The notes under the pieces were generated by a model. That model was given only the letters and a program-made list of their open reading frames with translations. It was not told the origin of the DNA and made no database searches. The position numbers and the translations under genes are program-made. Shown here piece after piece: positions 43,458 to 52,566 of a stretch of DNA of 52,581 nt. The stretch comes from Lachnospiraceae bacterium UBA4631. GTDB lineage: Bacteria; Bacillota; Clostridia; Lachnospirales; Lachnospiraceae. Location of the stretch: assembly GCA_002406015.1 (NCBI GenBank), contig DHMX01000009.1:1-52581 (forward strand). Reading direction: 5' to 3'. Every line of letters begins with the position of its first letter. Positions within the stretch are counted from its first letter, which is position 1.

Positions 43458-45080
43458 ATGGCAAAGGAAATTAAGTATGGAGCAGAAGCCAGAAAGGCTT
43501 TGGAATCAGGAGTAAATCAGTTAGCAGATACAGTTCGGGTAACATTAGGACCAAAAGGAAGAAATGTGGTACTTAGCAAGTCTTATGGTACTCCGTTGAT
43601 TACAAACGATGGTGTTACGATTGCAAAGGATATTGAATTAGAGGATGCATTCGAAAACATGGGAGCACAGATTGTAAAAGAAGTTGCAACCAAGACAAAT
43701 GATGTAGCCGGTGACGGAACTACAACAGCAACCGTATTGGCACAGGCTATGATTAATGCAGGTATGAAGAATCTGGCAGCCGGTGCAAATCCGATTATCC
43801 TGAGAAAGGGTATGAAGAAGGCTTGTGATACCGCAGTCGATGCATTAAAGGATATGAGTGATAAGATTAGCGGAAAGGAACAGATAGCAAGAGTTGCTTC
43901 TATTTCAGCCGGTGACGAAGAGGTAGGTCAGTTAGTTGCAGATGCTATGGAGAAGGTTTCTTCTAACGGAGTTATTACCATAGAAGAGTCTAAGACCATG
44001 AAGACCGAGCTTGACCTTGTAGAAGGTATGCAGTTTGACCGTGGTTATGTATCCGCATATATGTGTACCGATATGGAAAAAATGGTAGCAGAGCTGGATA
44101 ATCCATATATTCTGATTACCGATAAGAAGATTTCTAATATTCAGGATATTTTGCCACTGTTAGAGAGCATTGTTCAGAGCGGTTCCCGTCTGTTGATTAT
44201 TGCTGAGGATGTAGAAGGCGAAGCATTAACAACCCTGATTGTAAATAAATTAAGAGGTACATTTAATGTAGTAGCAGTAAAGGCACCGGGTTATGGCGAC
44301 CGCAGAAAGGCTATGCTGGAGGATATTGCAATTCTGACAGGTGGTAAGGTAATTTCAGAAGAGGTTGGTCTGGACTTGAAGGATACCACAATGGAAGACC
44401 TTGGTCGTGCAAAGAGTGTTAAGGTTGAGAAGGAAAATACCGTTATCGTAGATGGTGCCGGAGCAAAAGAAGATATTCAGGCAAGAATCGGTCAGATTAA
44501 GATGCAGTTAGAAAATACAACATCTGAATTTGATAAGGAAAAATTGCAGGAGCGTCTTGCAAAATTGTCCGGTGGTGTAGGTGTAATCCGTGTAGGTGCA
44601 GCTACAGAAACCGAAATGAAGGAAGCAAAGCTTCGTCTTGAAGATGCATTGGCAGCTACCAGAGCCGCAGTAGAAGAAGGCATTATCTGTGGTGGTGGTT
44701 CTGCATACATTCATGCAAGCAAGAAGGTTGCTGCATTGGCAGCTACTTTATCCGGTGATGAGAAGACCGGTGCAGAGATTATTCTTAAGGCATTGGAGTC
44801 ACCATTATACCACATTGCATCCAATGCAGGTCTGGAAGGCTCTGTCATCATTAACAAGGTATATGAGTCTGAACCGGGTGTCGGCTTTGATGCATTGAAT
44901 GAAACCTATGTAAATATGGTTGAGGCAGGAATTATTGACCCTGTAAAGGTAACAAGATCCGCATTGCAGAATGCAACATCGGTAGCATCTACCTTATTAA
45001 CAACCGAGTCTGTAGTTGCAGAGATTAAGGAAGATACCCCGGCAGCACCTCCAATGGGCGGCGGCATGGGAATGATGTAA
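43458..45080 (+). CDS. groL: Chaperonin GroEL
   Basis: A 540-residue chaperonin. The ATP-site motif is VAGDGTTTATVLAQ near 84-97, the GroEL signature AAVEEGIICGGGSA lies near 400, and the C-terminus ends in the flexible GGGMGMM tail. It folds cytosolic proteins in an ATP cycle with GroES. It is separated from groS by 55 bases. The long stem terminator that follows ends the operon. Confidence 0.98.
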   Translation: MAKEIKYGAEARKALESGVNQLADTVRVTLGPKGRNVVLSKSYGTPLITNDGVTIAKDIELEDAFENMGAQIVKEVATKTNDVAGDGTTTATVLAQAMINAGMKNLAAGANPIILRKGMKKACDTAVDALKDMSDKISGKEQIARVASISAGDEEVGQLVADAMEKVSSNGVITIEESKTMKTELDLVEGMQFDRGYVSAYMCTDMEKMVAELDNPYILITDKKISNIQDILPLLESIVQSGSRLLIIAEDVEGEALTTLIVNKLRGTFNVVAVKAPGYGDRRKAMLEDIAILTGGKVISEEVGLDLKDTTMEDLGRAKSVKVEKENTVIVDGAGAKEDIQARIGQIKMQLENTTSEFDKEKLQERLAKLSGGVGVIRVGAATETEMKEAKLRLEDALAATRAAVEEGIICGGGSAYIHASKKVAALAATLSGDEKTGAEIILKALESPLYHIASNAGLEGSVIINKVYESEPGVGFDALNETYVNMVEAGIIDPVKVTRSALQNATSVASTLLTTESVVAEIKEDTPAAPPMGGGMGMM

Positions 45081-45114
45081 GCTTATAGCAGCTCATGTAT
45101 ATAAAATAACAGAA

Positions 45115-45158
45115 AACGGAATCACAGACTGCAGTTTGCGGCCTGTGATTTCGTTTTT
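45115..45158 (+). terminator. Terminator after groL
   Basis: AACGGAATCACAG (45115-45127-like arm) pairs with CTGTGATTTCGTT (45143-45155) with one G-T pair, and a T run follows. Confidence 0.85.
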
Positions 45159-45169
45159 ATTTTTTCTTC

Positions 45170-45198
45170 TTGTCATTTCGGATATAGAATTGTATAAT
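45170..45198 (+). promoter_or_regulatory. Promoter of the HExxH protein gene
   Basis: TTGTCA (45170-45175) and TATAAT (45193-45198) with 17 bases between, about 60 bases before the start codon. Confidence 0.65.
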
Positions 45199-45257
45199 AT
45201 AAATTAACATTTCTTATAAGCATAAAAGAACAATTTACAGGAATAGGGGGCGGACGT

Positions 45258-45734
45258 ATGATAGACGGTATTAGTAGAAATCAACCATATAATGTGTATA
45301 TTGCACCGACAAACGGAACAGACGATACATCACCGGTTCAGTCGGAGAAGAACGTCGAAGATTCGCCTAAGGTAAAACGAACGGAATGTAAAACCTGTAA
45401 AAACCGCAAATATGTAGACGGTTCAAATGAAGCGGATGTATCATTCAAAGCACCCGGACATATTTCACCGGGACAATCCTATGCAACTGTGATGTCTCAT
45501 GAGCAGGAGCATGTGTCAAATGCAAGACAGAAAGCATCCGGGAAAAACGCAAAATTATTATCGGCTACGATTTCGTTAAAGATGGCAACCTGTCCTGAAT
45601 GCGGCAGGTCTTATGTAGCAGGCGGAGTAACGAATACAAGGATACAATATACCGAGAAGAATCCATATGATAAAAGTAGAAAATTAATAGAGGGAAGCTT
45701 TTTAAAAGGACAAACCATAGATTTGGCAGTGTAA
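45258..45734 (+). CDS. SprA-like small protein with HExxH motif and zinc-ribbon cysteines
   Basis: A 158-residue protein. A disordered N-terminus (1-42) precedes C44/C47 (CKTC). SHEQEHVSNA (80-89) holds an exact HExxH metallopeptidase-like motif (H81, E82, H85). A second pair C112/C115 (CPEC) completes a possible structural zinc site. The layout recalls the SprA-related family, whose members have an HEQAH-type motif after a Ser/Ala-rich region. No secretion signal is seen. Function unknown; peptidase activity is only a possibility. It has a promoter of its own and is 21 bases from the HTH-aldolase gene, likely co-transcribed. Confidence 0.7.
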   Translation: MIDGISRNQPYNVYIAPTNGTDDTSPVQSEKNVEDSPKVKRTECKTCKNRKYVDGSNEADVSFKAPGHISPGQSYATVMSHEQEHVSNARQKASGKNAKLLSATISLKMATCPECGRSYVAGGVTNTRIQYTEKNPYDKSRKLIEGSFLKGQTIDLAV

Positions 45735-45755
45735 GAATGAAGCAGAACGGAAAGG

Positions 45756-46568
45756 ATGATAGGACAGGTGCAGTACGAATACTTATTTATGGACAGAAAG
45801 AGAATAGGCAGTAACATAGAAGCAATTATGAAGGACCGAAAATGTACCAAGGTGACGCTGTCACAGGCAATGAATATTTCAAGACCTACACTGGATGCAT
45901 TTTTGAAAGGAGATATTCATAATGCAGGAAAGTATGATGAATATATCCGCAGATTGCTGGTATATATGCAACTGACAGATTCTGTACTGGATAATTACAA
46001 GACACTACCGGATGTGAAGAAGATGCGGTGCAACAGCGTACAAAAGGATGTTGTGAGGAAAGGACTTCAAGGCATGCAGTTGCCATATGTGGCTGGAAAG
46101 ACTTATAATTCCGCATTGAGAGAGTGCAAAAAATATATCCAGAATGGCATTGATGGGTTTGCGTTATCGTATCAGGTGCCGGAGGCTACGAAGATATTAG
46201 CGGATTTGACCGAGGAATATCCGGACATTTATATAGGAGTTGCGGATGTATCGAGCCGGGAGGAAGCAAGTCTTGCAGTAGATAGTGGAGCAAGGTTTGT
46301 GTTTACGAATTTTGTTGTGAAAGAGGTTGGCTCTTTTTGTAAGGAGCGGGATGTATTCTGCGGCATGAGTGCAACCACATTAACAGAAGTGTATAATGCA
46401 CAGGCACAGGGAAGTGATGTTGTGAACCTGTATCCATGGGAAGCCATTCATCCGTCAATGCTTCGGGCAATGCAGGAGGCATTTCCGAAAATGGAATTTG
46501 TGGCAACGATGGACGAGACAGAAGCTGAGAAGCATAAGGACGAGTTTTTTGCTATATTGATTCGGTAA
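45756..46568 (+). CDS. HTH protein fused to a KDPG-aldolase-like domain lacking catalytic residues
   Basis: A 270-residue protein. Residues about 12-70 form a helix-turn-helix of the XRE/Cro type (TLSQAMNISRPTLDAFLKGD). Residues about 115-255 follow the order of KDPG/KHG aldolases: a GIDGFALSYQV strand, YPDIYIGVADV, a GARFVFTNFVVKEV strand, FCGMSATTLTEV, VVNLYPWEAI and FVATMDE. The catalytic Glu of the family aligns with Ala136 and the Schiff-base Lys with Asn224, so it should not be an aldolase. A ligand-sensing regulator is inferred. The start may instead be GTG 45768 or ATG 45789. Confidence 0.6.
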   Translation: MIGQVQYEYLFMDRKRIGSNIEAIMKDRKCTKVTLSQAMNISRPTLDAFLKGDIHNAGKYDEYIRRLLVYMQLTDSVLDNYKTLPDVKKMRCNSVQKDVVRKGLQGMQLPYVAGKTYNSALRECKKYIQNGIDGFALSYQVPEATKILADLTEEYPDIYIGVADVSSREEASLAVDSGARFVFTNFVVKEVGSFCKERDVFCGMSATTLTEVYNAQAQGSDVVNLYPWEAIHPSMLRAMQEAFPKMEFVATMDETEAEKHKDEFFAILIR

Positions 46569-46573
46569 AAATG

Positions 46574-46609
46574 ACTGTCGTAAGCCGTCTGGCTATACGA
46601 CAGTTTTTT
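46574..46609 (+). terminator. Terminator after the HTH-aldolase gene
   Basis: ACTGTCGTA (46574-46582) and TACGACAGT (46596-46604) form a 9-bp stem followed by six T. Confidence 0.85.
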
Positions 46610-46643
46610 ATAATAAAACTTTAGAAGGGAAGGAAATGGATTC

Positions 46644-47474
46644 GTGAGTGCAGCAGATGATTTATTTATAAAAATGTGTAAGGATATTTTGGAGCATGGA
46701 TACAGTACGGAAGGGGAAAAGGTGCGTCCGAAATGGGAGGACGGAACTTATGCATATACGATTAAACGCTTTGGTGTTGTAAACCGATATGATTTATCAA
46801 AGGAGTTTCCGGCAATTACACTCAGAAAGACCTATGTTAAGTCTGCCGTTGATGAAATGCTTTGGATTTGGCAGAAAAAGTCGAATAATGTGCATGATTT
46901 AAAAAGTCATGTATGGGATGAATGGGCGGATGAAGACGGTTCCATCGGTAAGGCATATGGATACCAGATGGGAGTAAAGCATCAATATTCGGAAGGAATG
47001 ATGGATCAGGTAGACCGGGTGATTTATGACCTGAAAAACAATCCCTACAGCCGGAGAATCATTACGAATTTATATGTGCATCAGGATTTGCATGAGATGA
47101 ACCTGTACCCATGTGCATATAGTATGACCTTTAATGTGACGGACGGAAGGCTGAATGCAATCTTAAATCAGCGGTCACAGGATATATTGACAGCAAACAA
47201 TTGGAATGTTGTGCAGTATGCAGTTCTGGTTCATATGCTGGCACAGGTATGTGGCTTACAGGTGGGAGAATTGGTGCATGTCATTGCAGATGCACATATT
47301 TATGACCGGCATATCGATATTGTTAAGGAATTAATTGCACGTCCGACTTATCCGGCACCGAAATTTACGTTAAATCCTGAAATTCATGATTTCTATGAAT
47401 TTACACCGGATGATATTACGCTGGAAAATTACCAGACCGGTCCGCAGATTACAAATATACCGGTAGCGGTTTAA
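46644..47474 (+). CDS. thyA: Thymidylate synthase
   Basis: A 276-residue ThyA converting dUMP to dTMP with methylene-tetrahydrofolate. The nucleophile is Cys157 in NLYPCAYSMTF, and the dUMP-binding pair follows in LNQRSQD and the HIADAHIYDRH region. The usual PPCH is YPCA here, a divergence seen in the motif after the Cys. The start is GTG with an AAGGAA site. folA follows after 60 bases, a common pairing because ThyA makes dihydrofolate. Confidence 0.94.
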   Translation: MSAADDLFIKMCKDILEHGYSTEGEKVRPKWEDGTYAYTIKRFGVVNRYDLSKEFPAITLRKTYVKSAVDEMLWIWQKKSNNVHDLKSHVWDEWADEDGSIGKAYGYQMGVKHQYSEGMMDQVDRVIYDLKNNPYSRRIITNLYVHQDLHEMNLYPCAYSMTFNVTDGRLNAILNQRSQDILTANNWNVVQYAVLVHMLAQVCGLQVGELVHVIADAHIYDRHIDIVKELIARPTYPAPKFTLNPEIHDFYEFTPDDITLENYQTGPQITNIPVAV

Positions 47475-47534
47475 AATAAAAAGAAAATAGCAGAATAACA
47501 AGAAAAATAGCAGAAAAATAAAGGAGAACTTGGG

Positions 47535-48041
47535 ATGAATGCAATTGTAGCTGTTGATAATCATTGGGCAATCGGAAATAAAGGAAGTCTTCTGGTAAGG
47601 ATTCCGATGGACCAGAAGTATTTCCGGGAAAAGACGATTGGCAAGGTTGTAATATTGGGAAGAAAGACACTTGCAACATTTCCAAACGGACTTCCGCTTG
47701 CCGGAAGAACCAATATTGTAATGTCCAGAAATCCGAACCTGCAGGTCAAGGGTGCGGTTGTGGCTCACTCTAAGGAGGAATTGTTTCAGGAATTAAAAGT
47801 ATATGCAACAGAGGATATTTTTGTGATTGGAGGCAGTGATATTTATGAGCTGCTGCTTCCTTATTGCGATACGGTCTATGCGACAAAAATAGACTATCGT
47901 TATGCGGCAGATGCATACTTCCCGGATTTGGATAAGCTGCCGGATTGGAAAATGACGGAAGAAGGGGAAGAAAATACCTATTTTGACCTCGAATTTGCAT
48001 TCTGCAAATATGAAAACCAAAATCCCCTGAAATTGGAATGA
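47535..48041 (+). CDS. folA: Dihydrofolate reductase
   Basis: A 168-residue DHFR reducing dihydrofolate with NADPH. It begins MNAIVAVDNHWAIGNKGSLL, with the Trp-loop and the substrate-contact strand, and has VVILGRKTLATFPNGLPL and a FVIGGSDIYELLLPY segment for NADPH binding. It regenerates the folate consumed by the upstream ThyA. AAGGAGA precedes the start. The trimethoprim-relevant region looks ordinary, but drug response cannot be judged from sequence alone. Confidence 0.93.
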   Translation: MNAIVAVDNHWAIGNKGSLLVRIPMDQKYFREKTIGKVVILGRKTLATFPNGLPLAGRTNIVMSRNPNLQVKGAVVAHSKEELFQELKVYATEDIFVIGGSDIYELLLPYCDTVYATKIDYRYAADAYFPDLDKLPDWKMTEEGEENTYFDLEFAFCKYENQNPLKLE

Positions 48042-48135
48042 AAAAGGTCTAGGATTTTATCAAAAATGATGTTAAAATATTCACGTATATGTTTGTGAAC
48101 TAGAAAACAAGAAAGATTAAAAGGAAAGTAGGGTT

Positions 48136-48963
48136 ATGACAATGTACAAGATTGTGAGTAAAGAGGTTTTGAATCAGGCAGTTGAACTGATGGTGATTCA
48201 TGCTCCTTATGTAGCAAGAAAGTGTGAAGCGGGTCAGTTTATTATTGTTCGTGTAGATGAAGATGGTGAACGTGTTCCGTTGACAATTGCAGATTATGAC
48301 AGAGAGGCAGAAACCGTAACGATTATTTATCAGGTGGTAGGTTATTCTACAGAGCTGCTCAGTAAGAAGCAGGCAGGCGATTATGTAGTGGATTTCGTGG
48401 GACCGTTGGGACAGCCGGCACCGCTGCATAAGGTAGGACACGTCGTTGGCGTAGCCGGTGGTGTTGGTTCAGCACCATTGTACCCACAGCTTCGGAAATT
48501 ACATGAAATGGGTGTTTCTGTAGATGTGATTATCGGTGGACGTAGTGCTGAGTTTGTAATTCTGAAGGAGAAATTTGAGGCATTCTGCGACCATGTATAT
48601 ATAGCAACGGATGATGGAAGTCTGGGAACAAAGGGCTTTGTAACAAATGTATTGTCAGACCTGATTGAAAAGGGCGAAAAGATAGATGAAGTTATCGCAA
48701 TTGGACCATTGATTATGATGAAGAATGTGGTTAAGGTAACACAGCCGTTGGGAATCCCGACGAATGTATCTCTGAATCCGATTATGATTGATGGAACCGG
48801 TATGTGCGGCGGCTGTCGTGTGAGCGTTGGCGGTAAAACCAAATTTGCCTGCGTAGACGGTCCGGACTTTGATGGTTTTGAAGTGGATTTTGATGAATGT
48901 ATGAAACGTCAGACAATGTTTAAAGAAGAAGAACATCAGTGTAAGATAGGAAGAGGTGTATAG
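48136..48963 (+). CDS. nfnA: NADH-dependent ferredoxin:NADP oxidoreductase small subunit NfnA
   Basis: A 275-residue FAD/NAD-binding protein of the dihydroorotate-dehydrogenase electron-transfer type. The FAD motif is VPLTIADYD near 54, the nucleotide-binding loop GVAGGVGSAPLYPQ near 107, and the [2Fe-2S] region GTGMCGGCRV with FACVDGPDFDG near 220-245. With NfnB it couples exergonic and endergonic electron transfer between NADPH, NADH and ferredoxin. The stop is two bases before the nfnB ATG. The start could also be the ATG at 48142. Confidence 0.9.
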   Translation: MTMYKIVSKEVLNQAVELMVIHAPYVARKCEAGQFIIVRVDEDGERVPLTIADYDREAETVTIIYQVVGYSTELLSKKQAGDYVVDFVGPLGQPAPLHKVGHVVGVAGGVGSAPLYPQLRKLHEMGVSVDVIIGGRSAEFVILKEKFEAFCDHVYIATDDGSLGTKGFVTNVLSDLIEKGEKIDEVIAIGPLIMMKNVVKVTQPLGIPTNVSLNPIMIDGTGMCGGCRVSVGGKTKFACVDGPDFDGFEVDFDECMKRQTMFKEEEHQCKIGRGV

Positions 48964-48965
48964 AC

Positions 48966-50354
48966 ATGGGTAAGAATATGAGTATGACGAAGGTAGTTAT
49001 GCCGGAGCAGGAGCCGAATGTTCGAAATAAGAATTTCCAAGAGGTTGCCCTTGGCTATACAAAGGAAATGGCAATGGAGGAGGCTACACGCTGTCTGAAT
49101 TGCCCGAAAAAGCCATGTATGGATGGTTGTCCGGTAAATGTTCCGATTCCCGGATTTATTGAAAAGGTAGCAGAAGGTGATTTTGAAGCTGCATATGAGA
49201 TTATTACCAGTGAGAATGCATTGCCTGCAATCTGCGGACGTGTATGCCCACAGGAAAATCAATGTGAAGGAAGATGTGTAAGAGCTATCAAGGGTGAGGC
49301 AGTCGGTATTGGACGGCTGGAACGCTTTGTAGCAGATTACCATATGGCTCATGCAGAGCAAAAGCCGATAGAGATTGCTAAAAACGGTAAGAAGGTTGCG
49401 GTTGTTGGCTGCGGACCTTCCGGCTTGACCTGTGCAGGTGAATTGGCAAAGAAGGGATATGACGTAACCATTTTTGAAGCCTTACATAAGGCAGGCGGTG
49501 TGTTAAGCTACGGTATTCCGGAGTTCCGTTTACCAAAGGATTTGGTAGCAAAGGAAATTGAAAATGTAAAGAATCTTGGCGTAGATATTGAAACGAATGT
49601 AATTATCGGACGGTCTATGACAATTGATGACCTGATGGCAGACGGTTATCAGGCAGTATTTGTAGGAAGCGGAGCCGGACTTCCGAGATTTCTGAATATT
49701 CCGGGAGAAAATTTACTGGGCGTATATTCCGCAAATGAATTTTTAACCAGAGTGAATTTGATGAAAGCATACAAATTCCCGGAGGCACCGACACCGGTTA
49801 AGGTAGGAAAGCATGTAGCTGTAGTAGGTGCCGGTAATGTTGCAATGGATGCTGCACGTACCGCAAAGCGTTTAGGTGCAGAGGATGTTTATATTGTATA
49901 TCGACGTGGTGAGGATGAAGTCCCTGCCAGAAAAGAAGAGGTTCATCATGCAAAGGAAGAAGGTATTATTTTCAAATTACTGAATAATCCTTGTGAAATT
50001 CATGGTGAAGACGGCTGGGTAACCGGTATAGAGGTTGTAAAGCAGGAACTGGGTGAACCGGATGCGTCCGGCAGACGGTCTCCGGTACCGGTAGAAGGCT
50101 CTAACTATGTGATTCCGGTAGAAACCGTGATTATTGCTATCGGACAAAGCCCGAACCCATTGATTCGTCAGACCACACCTGGTTTGGATACGCAGAAGTG
50201 GGGAGGCATAATTGTAGATGAAGATACCATGAAGACCAGTAAGGATGGTGTATATGCCGGTGGTGATACCGTAACTGGAGCAGCAACGGTCATTCTTGCG
50301 ATGGGAGCAGGTAAAAAGGCAGCAAAGGCAATTGATGAGGCACTGAATGCCTAA
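48966..50354 (+). CDS. nfnB: NADH-dependent ferredoxin:NADP oxidoreductase large subunit NfnB
   Basis: A 462-residue GltD-like flavoprotein. N-terminal cluster cysteines are C43, C46, C51 and C55, with a second group CGRVCPQENQCEGRC near 90. The FAD motif is VVGCGPSGLTCAGEL near 140, and the NADPH motif VVGAGNVAMDAARTAKRLG near 280. Placement after NfnA, and not after a GltB, supports a bifurcating Nfn role. Automatic annotation might call it glutamate synthase small subunit; true GltD is at 12955-14475. Confidence 0.9.
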   Translation: MGKNMSMTKVVMPEQEPNVRNKNFQEVALGYTKEMAMEEATRCLNCPKKPCMDGCPVNVPIPGFIEKVAEGDFEAAYEIITSENALPAICGRVCPQENQCEGRCVRAIKGEAVGIGRLERFVADYHMAHAEQKPIEIAKNGKKVAVVGCGPSGLTCAGELAKKGYDVTIFEALHKAGGVLSYGIPEFRLPKDLVAKEIENVKNLGVDIETNVIIGRSMTIDDLMADGYQAVFVGSGAGLPRFLNIPGENLLGVYSANEFLTRVNLMKAYKFPEAPTPVKVGKHVAVVGAGNVAMDAARTAKRLGAEDVYIVYRRGEDEVPARKEEVHHAKEEGIIFKLLNNPCEIHGEDGWVTGIEVVKQELGEPDASGRRSPVPVEGSNYVIPVETVIIAIGQSPNPLIRQTTPGLDTQKWGGIIVDEDTMKTSKDGVYAGGDTVTGAATVILAMGAGKKAAKAIDEALNA

Positions 50355-50402
50355 AGTAGAACCGTTTGAGGTTTGGAAGCCTGTAAGAAGCGGAGGACGA
50401 AC

Positions 50403-50912
50403 ATGTTAGCAAAGGATTTTCATGGAGAGAAGGCTGTAAAGGCAAAACCAAATGTGCGGGGAAACATTACCATGTGGGTAATGGGAATCCTTGCAGTTGC
50501 CAGTCTGGTTTCTGCCTATTGGATGGCAATCGGTCTGGTGGTGTTTCTGGCAACCGGAACTGTGTTTGTTATGATGTTTCGGGAACGGAATATTGAATAT
50601 GAATACAGTGTGACAAATGATGATATTGAAATTGCAAAAATCATTAATCAGAAACGCAGACGGATGGCAATACAGTTTAACACAAATGATATTAAGCTGA
50701 TTGCACCGGAGGATTCCCAACGTCTGGCAAATGAAAGAGAACGGGATCCGGGAATGCGTTATACCGATTATACCTCGCAGGAGCCAAAGGATAAGGTGTA
50801 TGGACTTGAATTGGATTTAAGAGGGATTCATACGATTATTTTGCTGGAGCCGACAGAAGCAATGATGGAAAATTTTCGTCAACGCATACCGAATAAGATT
50901 TATGAGGATTAA
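50403..50912 (+). CDS. DUF6106-like membrane protein
   Basis: A 169-residue protein with a short N-terminus, two close hydrophobic segments (about 24-56: ITMWVMGILAVASLVSAYW and IGLVVFLATGTVFVMMF) and a cytoplasmic or external acidic/basic domain. It resembles the DUF6106 family of Clostridia, which has no known role. AGG at 50394-50396 lies well before ATG 50403. It is about 50 bases after nfnB and may share that transcript. It ends before the guaB promoter. Confidence 0.7.
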   Translation: MLAKDFHGEKAVKAKPNVRGNITMWVMGILAVASLVSAYWMAIGLVVFLATGTVFVMMFRERNIEYEYSVTNDDIEIAKIINQKRRRMAIQFNTNDIKLIAPEDSQRLANERERDPGMRYTDYTSQEPKDKVYGLELDLRGIHTIILLEPTEAMMENFRQRIPNKIYED

Positions 50913-50959
50913 CTATCGGAATTTAATGTTAGAATTGAGTATCAGAATCAAATGTCCGG

Positions 50960-50988
50960 TTGACAATACAGGACAGATTTGTTACTAT
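50960..50988 (+). promoter_or_regulatory. guaB promoter
   Basis: TTGACA (50960-50965) and TACTAT (50983-50988) with a 17-base spacer. The leader of about 65 bases shows no recognisable purine riboswitch. Confidence 0.7.
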
Positions 50989-51057
50989 CGAAAGCATACT
51001 TCTTTTTCTATATGAAAAAGTTAAGACAAGAATGATAAAAGGAGAGTGGATGGAGAC

Positions 51058-52509
51058 ATGAGTAAGATTGTTGGAGAAGGAATTACCTTTGATGATGTGC
51101 TGTTAGTACCGCAATATTCTGAAGTGATTCCGAATGATATTATTCTTACCACAAGACTGACGAATAAGATTCAACTGCAAATACCACTAATGAGTTCAGG
51201 TATGGATACCGTAACCGAACACCGTATGGCAATTGCTATGGCAAGACAGGGCGGAATCGGAATTATTCATAAGAACATGACGATTGAGCAGCAGGCAGAA
51301 GAAGTGGATAAGGTGAAACGTTCAGAAAATGGAGTTATTACCGACCCGTTTTCCTTGTCTCCGGAACATACCTTGGATGATGCTGATAAATTAATGGCAA
51401 AATTTAGAATATCGGGAGTTCCGATTACAGAAGACGGAAAATTAGTCGGTATTTTAACAAACCGTGATTTGAAGTTTGAAACAGACTATACCAAGAAGAT
51501 TAAGGAGTCTATGACAACCGAAAATCTGGTAACTGCCAAGGAAGGAATTACCTTGGAGGAAGCCAAGAGAATATTAGGAGAGGCCCGGAAAGAAAAATTA
51601 CCGATTGTGGATGATGATTACAATCTGAAGGGACTTATTACAATTAAGGATATTGAAAAGCAGATTAAATATCCAAATTCCGCAAAGGATTCACAGGGGA
51701 GATTATTATGTGGTGCGGCAGTTGGCGTAACACCGGATATTTTGGACCGGGTAAGTGAGCTTGTAAAGGCAAAGGTGGATGTAATTGTAATTGATACCGC
51801 ACATGGACAGTCCGCAAATGTGTTAAAGACACTTTCTATTGTAAAAGAGGCATATCCGGATTTACAGGTAATTGTCGGTAATGTGGCTACGGCACAGGGA
51901 ACAGAGGATTTGATTAAAGCCGGAGCAGATGCAGTAAAGATTGGTATCGGACCTGGTTCTATCTGCACGACTCGTGTAGTTGCCGGTATTGGTGTACCAC
52001 AGATGACTGCAATTATGGATGCATATGCAGTATCACAGAAGTATAATATTCCGATTATTGCAGACGGCGGTATTAAATACTCCGGAGATATTACAAAGGC
52101 ACTGGCTGCCGGAGCCGATGTATGTATGATGGGTAGTCTGTTTGCCGGTACGGATGAAAGTCCTGGAGAATTTGAATTATATCAGGGAAGAAAATACAAG
52201 GTATATCGTGGAATGGGTTCTATATCTGCAATGGAAAACGGAAGTAAGGACCGTTATTTCCAGTCCAATGCAAAGAAGCTGGTTCCGGAAGGCGTAGAAG
52301 GAAGAGTTGCATATAAGGGAACGGTAGAAGATACCGTATTCCAGTTGTTAGGTGGTCTTCGTGCCGGAATGGGATATTGCGGCTCTAAGGATATTCCGAC
52401 CTTGCATGAAAAGGCAAGATTTGTAAAGATTACCTCTGCATCTCTGAAAGAAAGTCATCCGCATGACATTCAGATTACAAAGGAAGCACCAAACTATAGT
52501 GTAGAATAA
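51058..52509 (+). CDS. guaB: Inosine-5'-monophosphate dehydrogenase
   Basis: A 483-residue IMPDH, the NAD-dependent first step from IMP to GMP. The TIM barrel starts GITFDDVLLVPQYSEV. Two CBS domains are inserted near 95-205. The catalytic Cys303 lies in GPGSICTTRVVAG. The active-site flap includes ENGSKDRYF and EGRVAYKG. ATG at 51058 gives the usual length; a GTG at 51046 is in frame but sits on the ribosome site. It ends at a strong terminator. Confidence 0.96.
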   Translation: MSKIVGEGITFDDVLLVPQYSEVIPNDIILTTRLTNKIQLQIPLMSSGMDTVTEHRMAIAMARQGGIGIIHKNMTIEQQAEEVDKVKRSENGVITDPFSLSPEHTLDDADKLMAKFRISGVPITEDGKLVGILTNRDLKFETDYTKKIKESMTTENLVTAKEGITLEEAKRILGEARKEKLPIVDDDYNLKGLITIKDIEKQIKYPNSAKDSQGRLLCGAAVGVTPDILDRVSELVKAKVDVIVIDTAHGQSANVLKTLSIVKEAYPDLQVIVGNVATAQGTEDLIKAGADAVKIGIGPGSICTTRVVAGIGVPQMTAIMDAYAVSQKYNIPIIADGGIKYSGDITKALAAGADVCMMGSLFAGTDESPGEFELYQGRKYKVYRGMGSISAMENGSKDRYFQSNAKKLVPEGVEGRVAYKGTVEDTVFQLLGGLRAGMGYCGSKDIPTLHEKARFVKITSASLKESHPHDIQITKEAPNYSVE

Positions 52510-52520
52510 TAAGGAAGCAA

Positions 52521-52566
52521 ATTCTCCGGACGTTCCGTTTCAGGCGGAAGCCGGAGAATTTTTTTG
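52521..52566 (+). terminator. Terminator after guaB
   Basis: ATTCTCCGG (52521-52529) and CCGGAGAAT (52551-52559) form a 9-bp stem with an inner TTCCG/CGGAA extension, followed by seven T. Confidence 0.9.

Noticed and set aside
47370..47768. Minus-strand frame spanning thyA and folA
   Set aside because: Antisense shadow of two confidently identified genes.
48088..48112. Rex-like operator before nfnA (TTCAC, about ten bases, GTGAA)
   Set aside because: The arms are inverted relative to the Rex consensus and too short to call.
48966..50354. Second gltD for glutamate synthase
   Set aside because: It directly follows an NfnA-type flavoprotein and not a GltB, so NfnB is the better call.
50989..51057. 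Purine riboswitch before guaB
   Set aside because: The leader is too short and lacks the conserved purine-aptamer loops.
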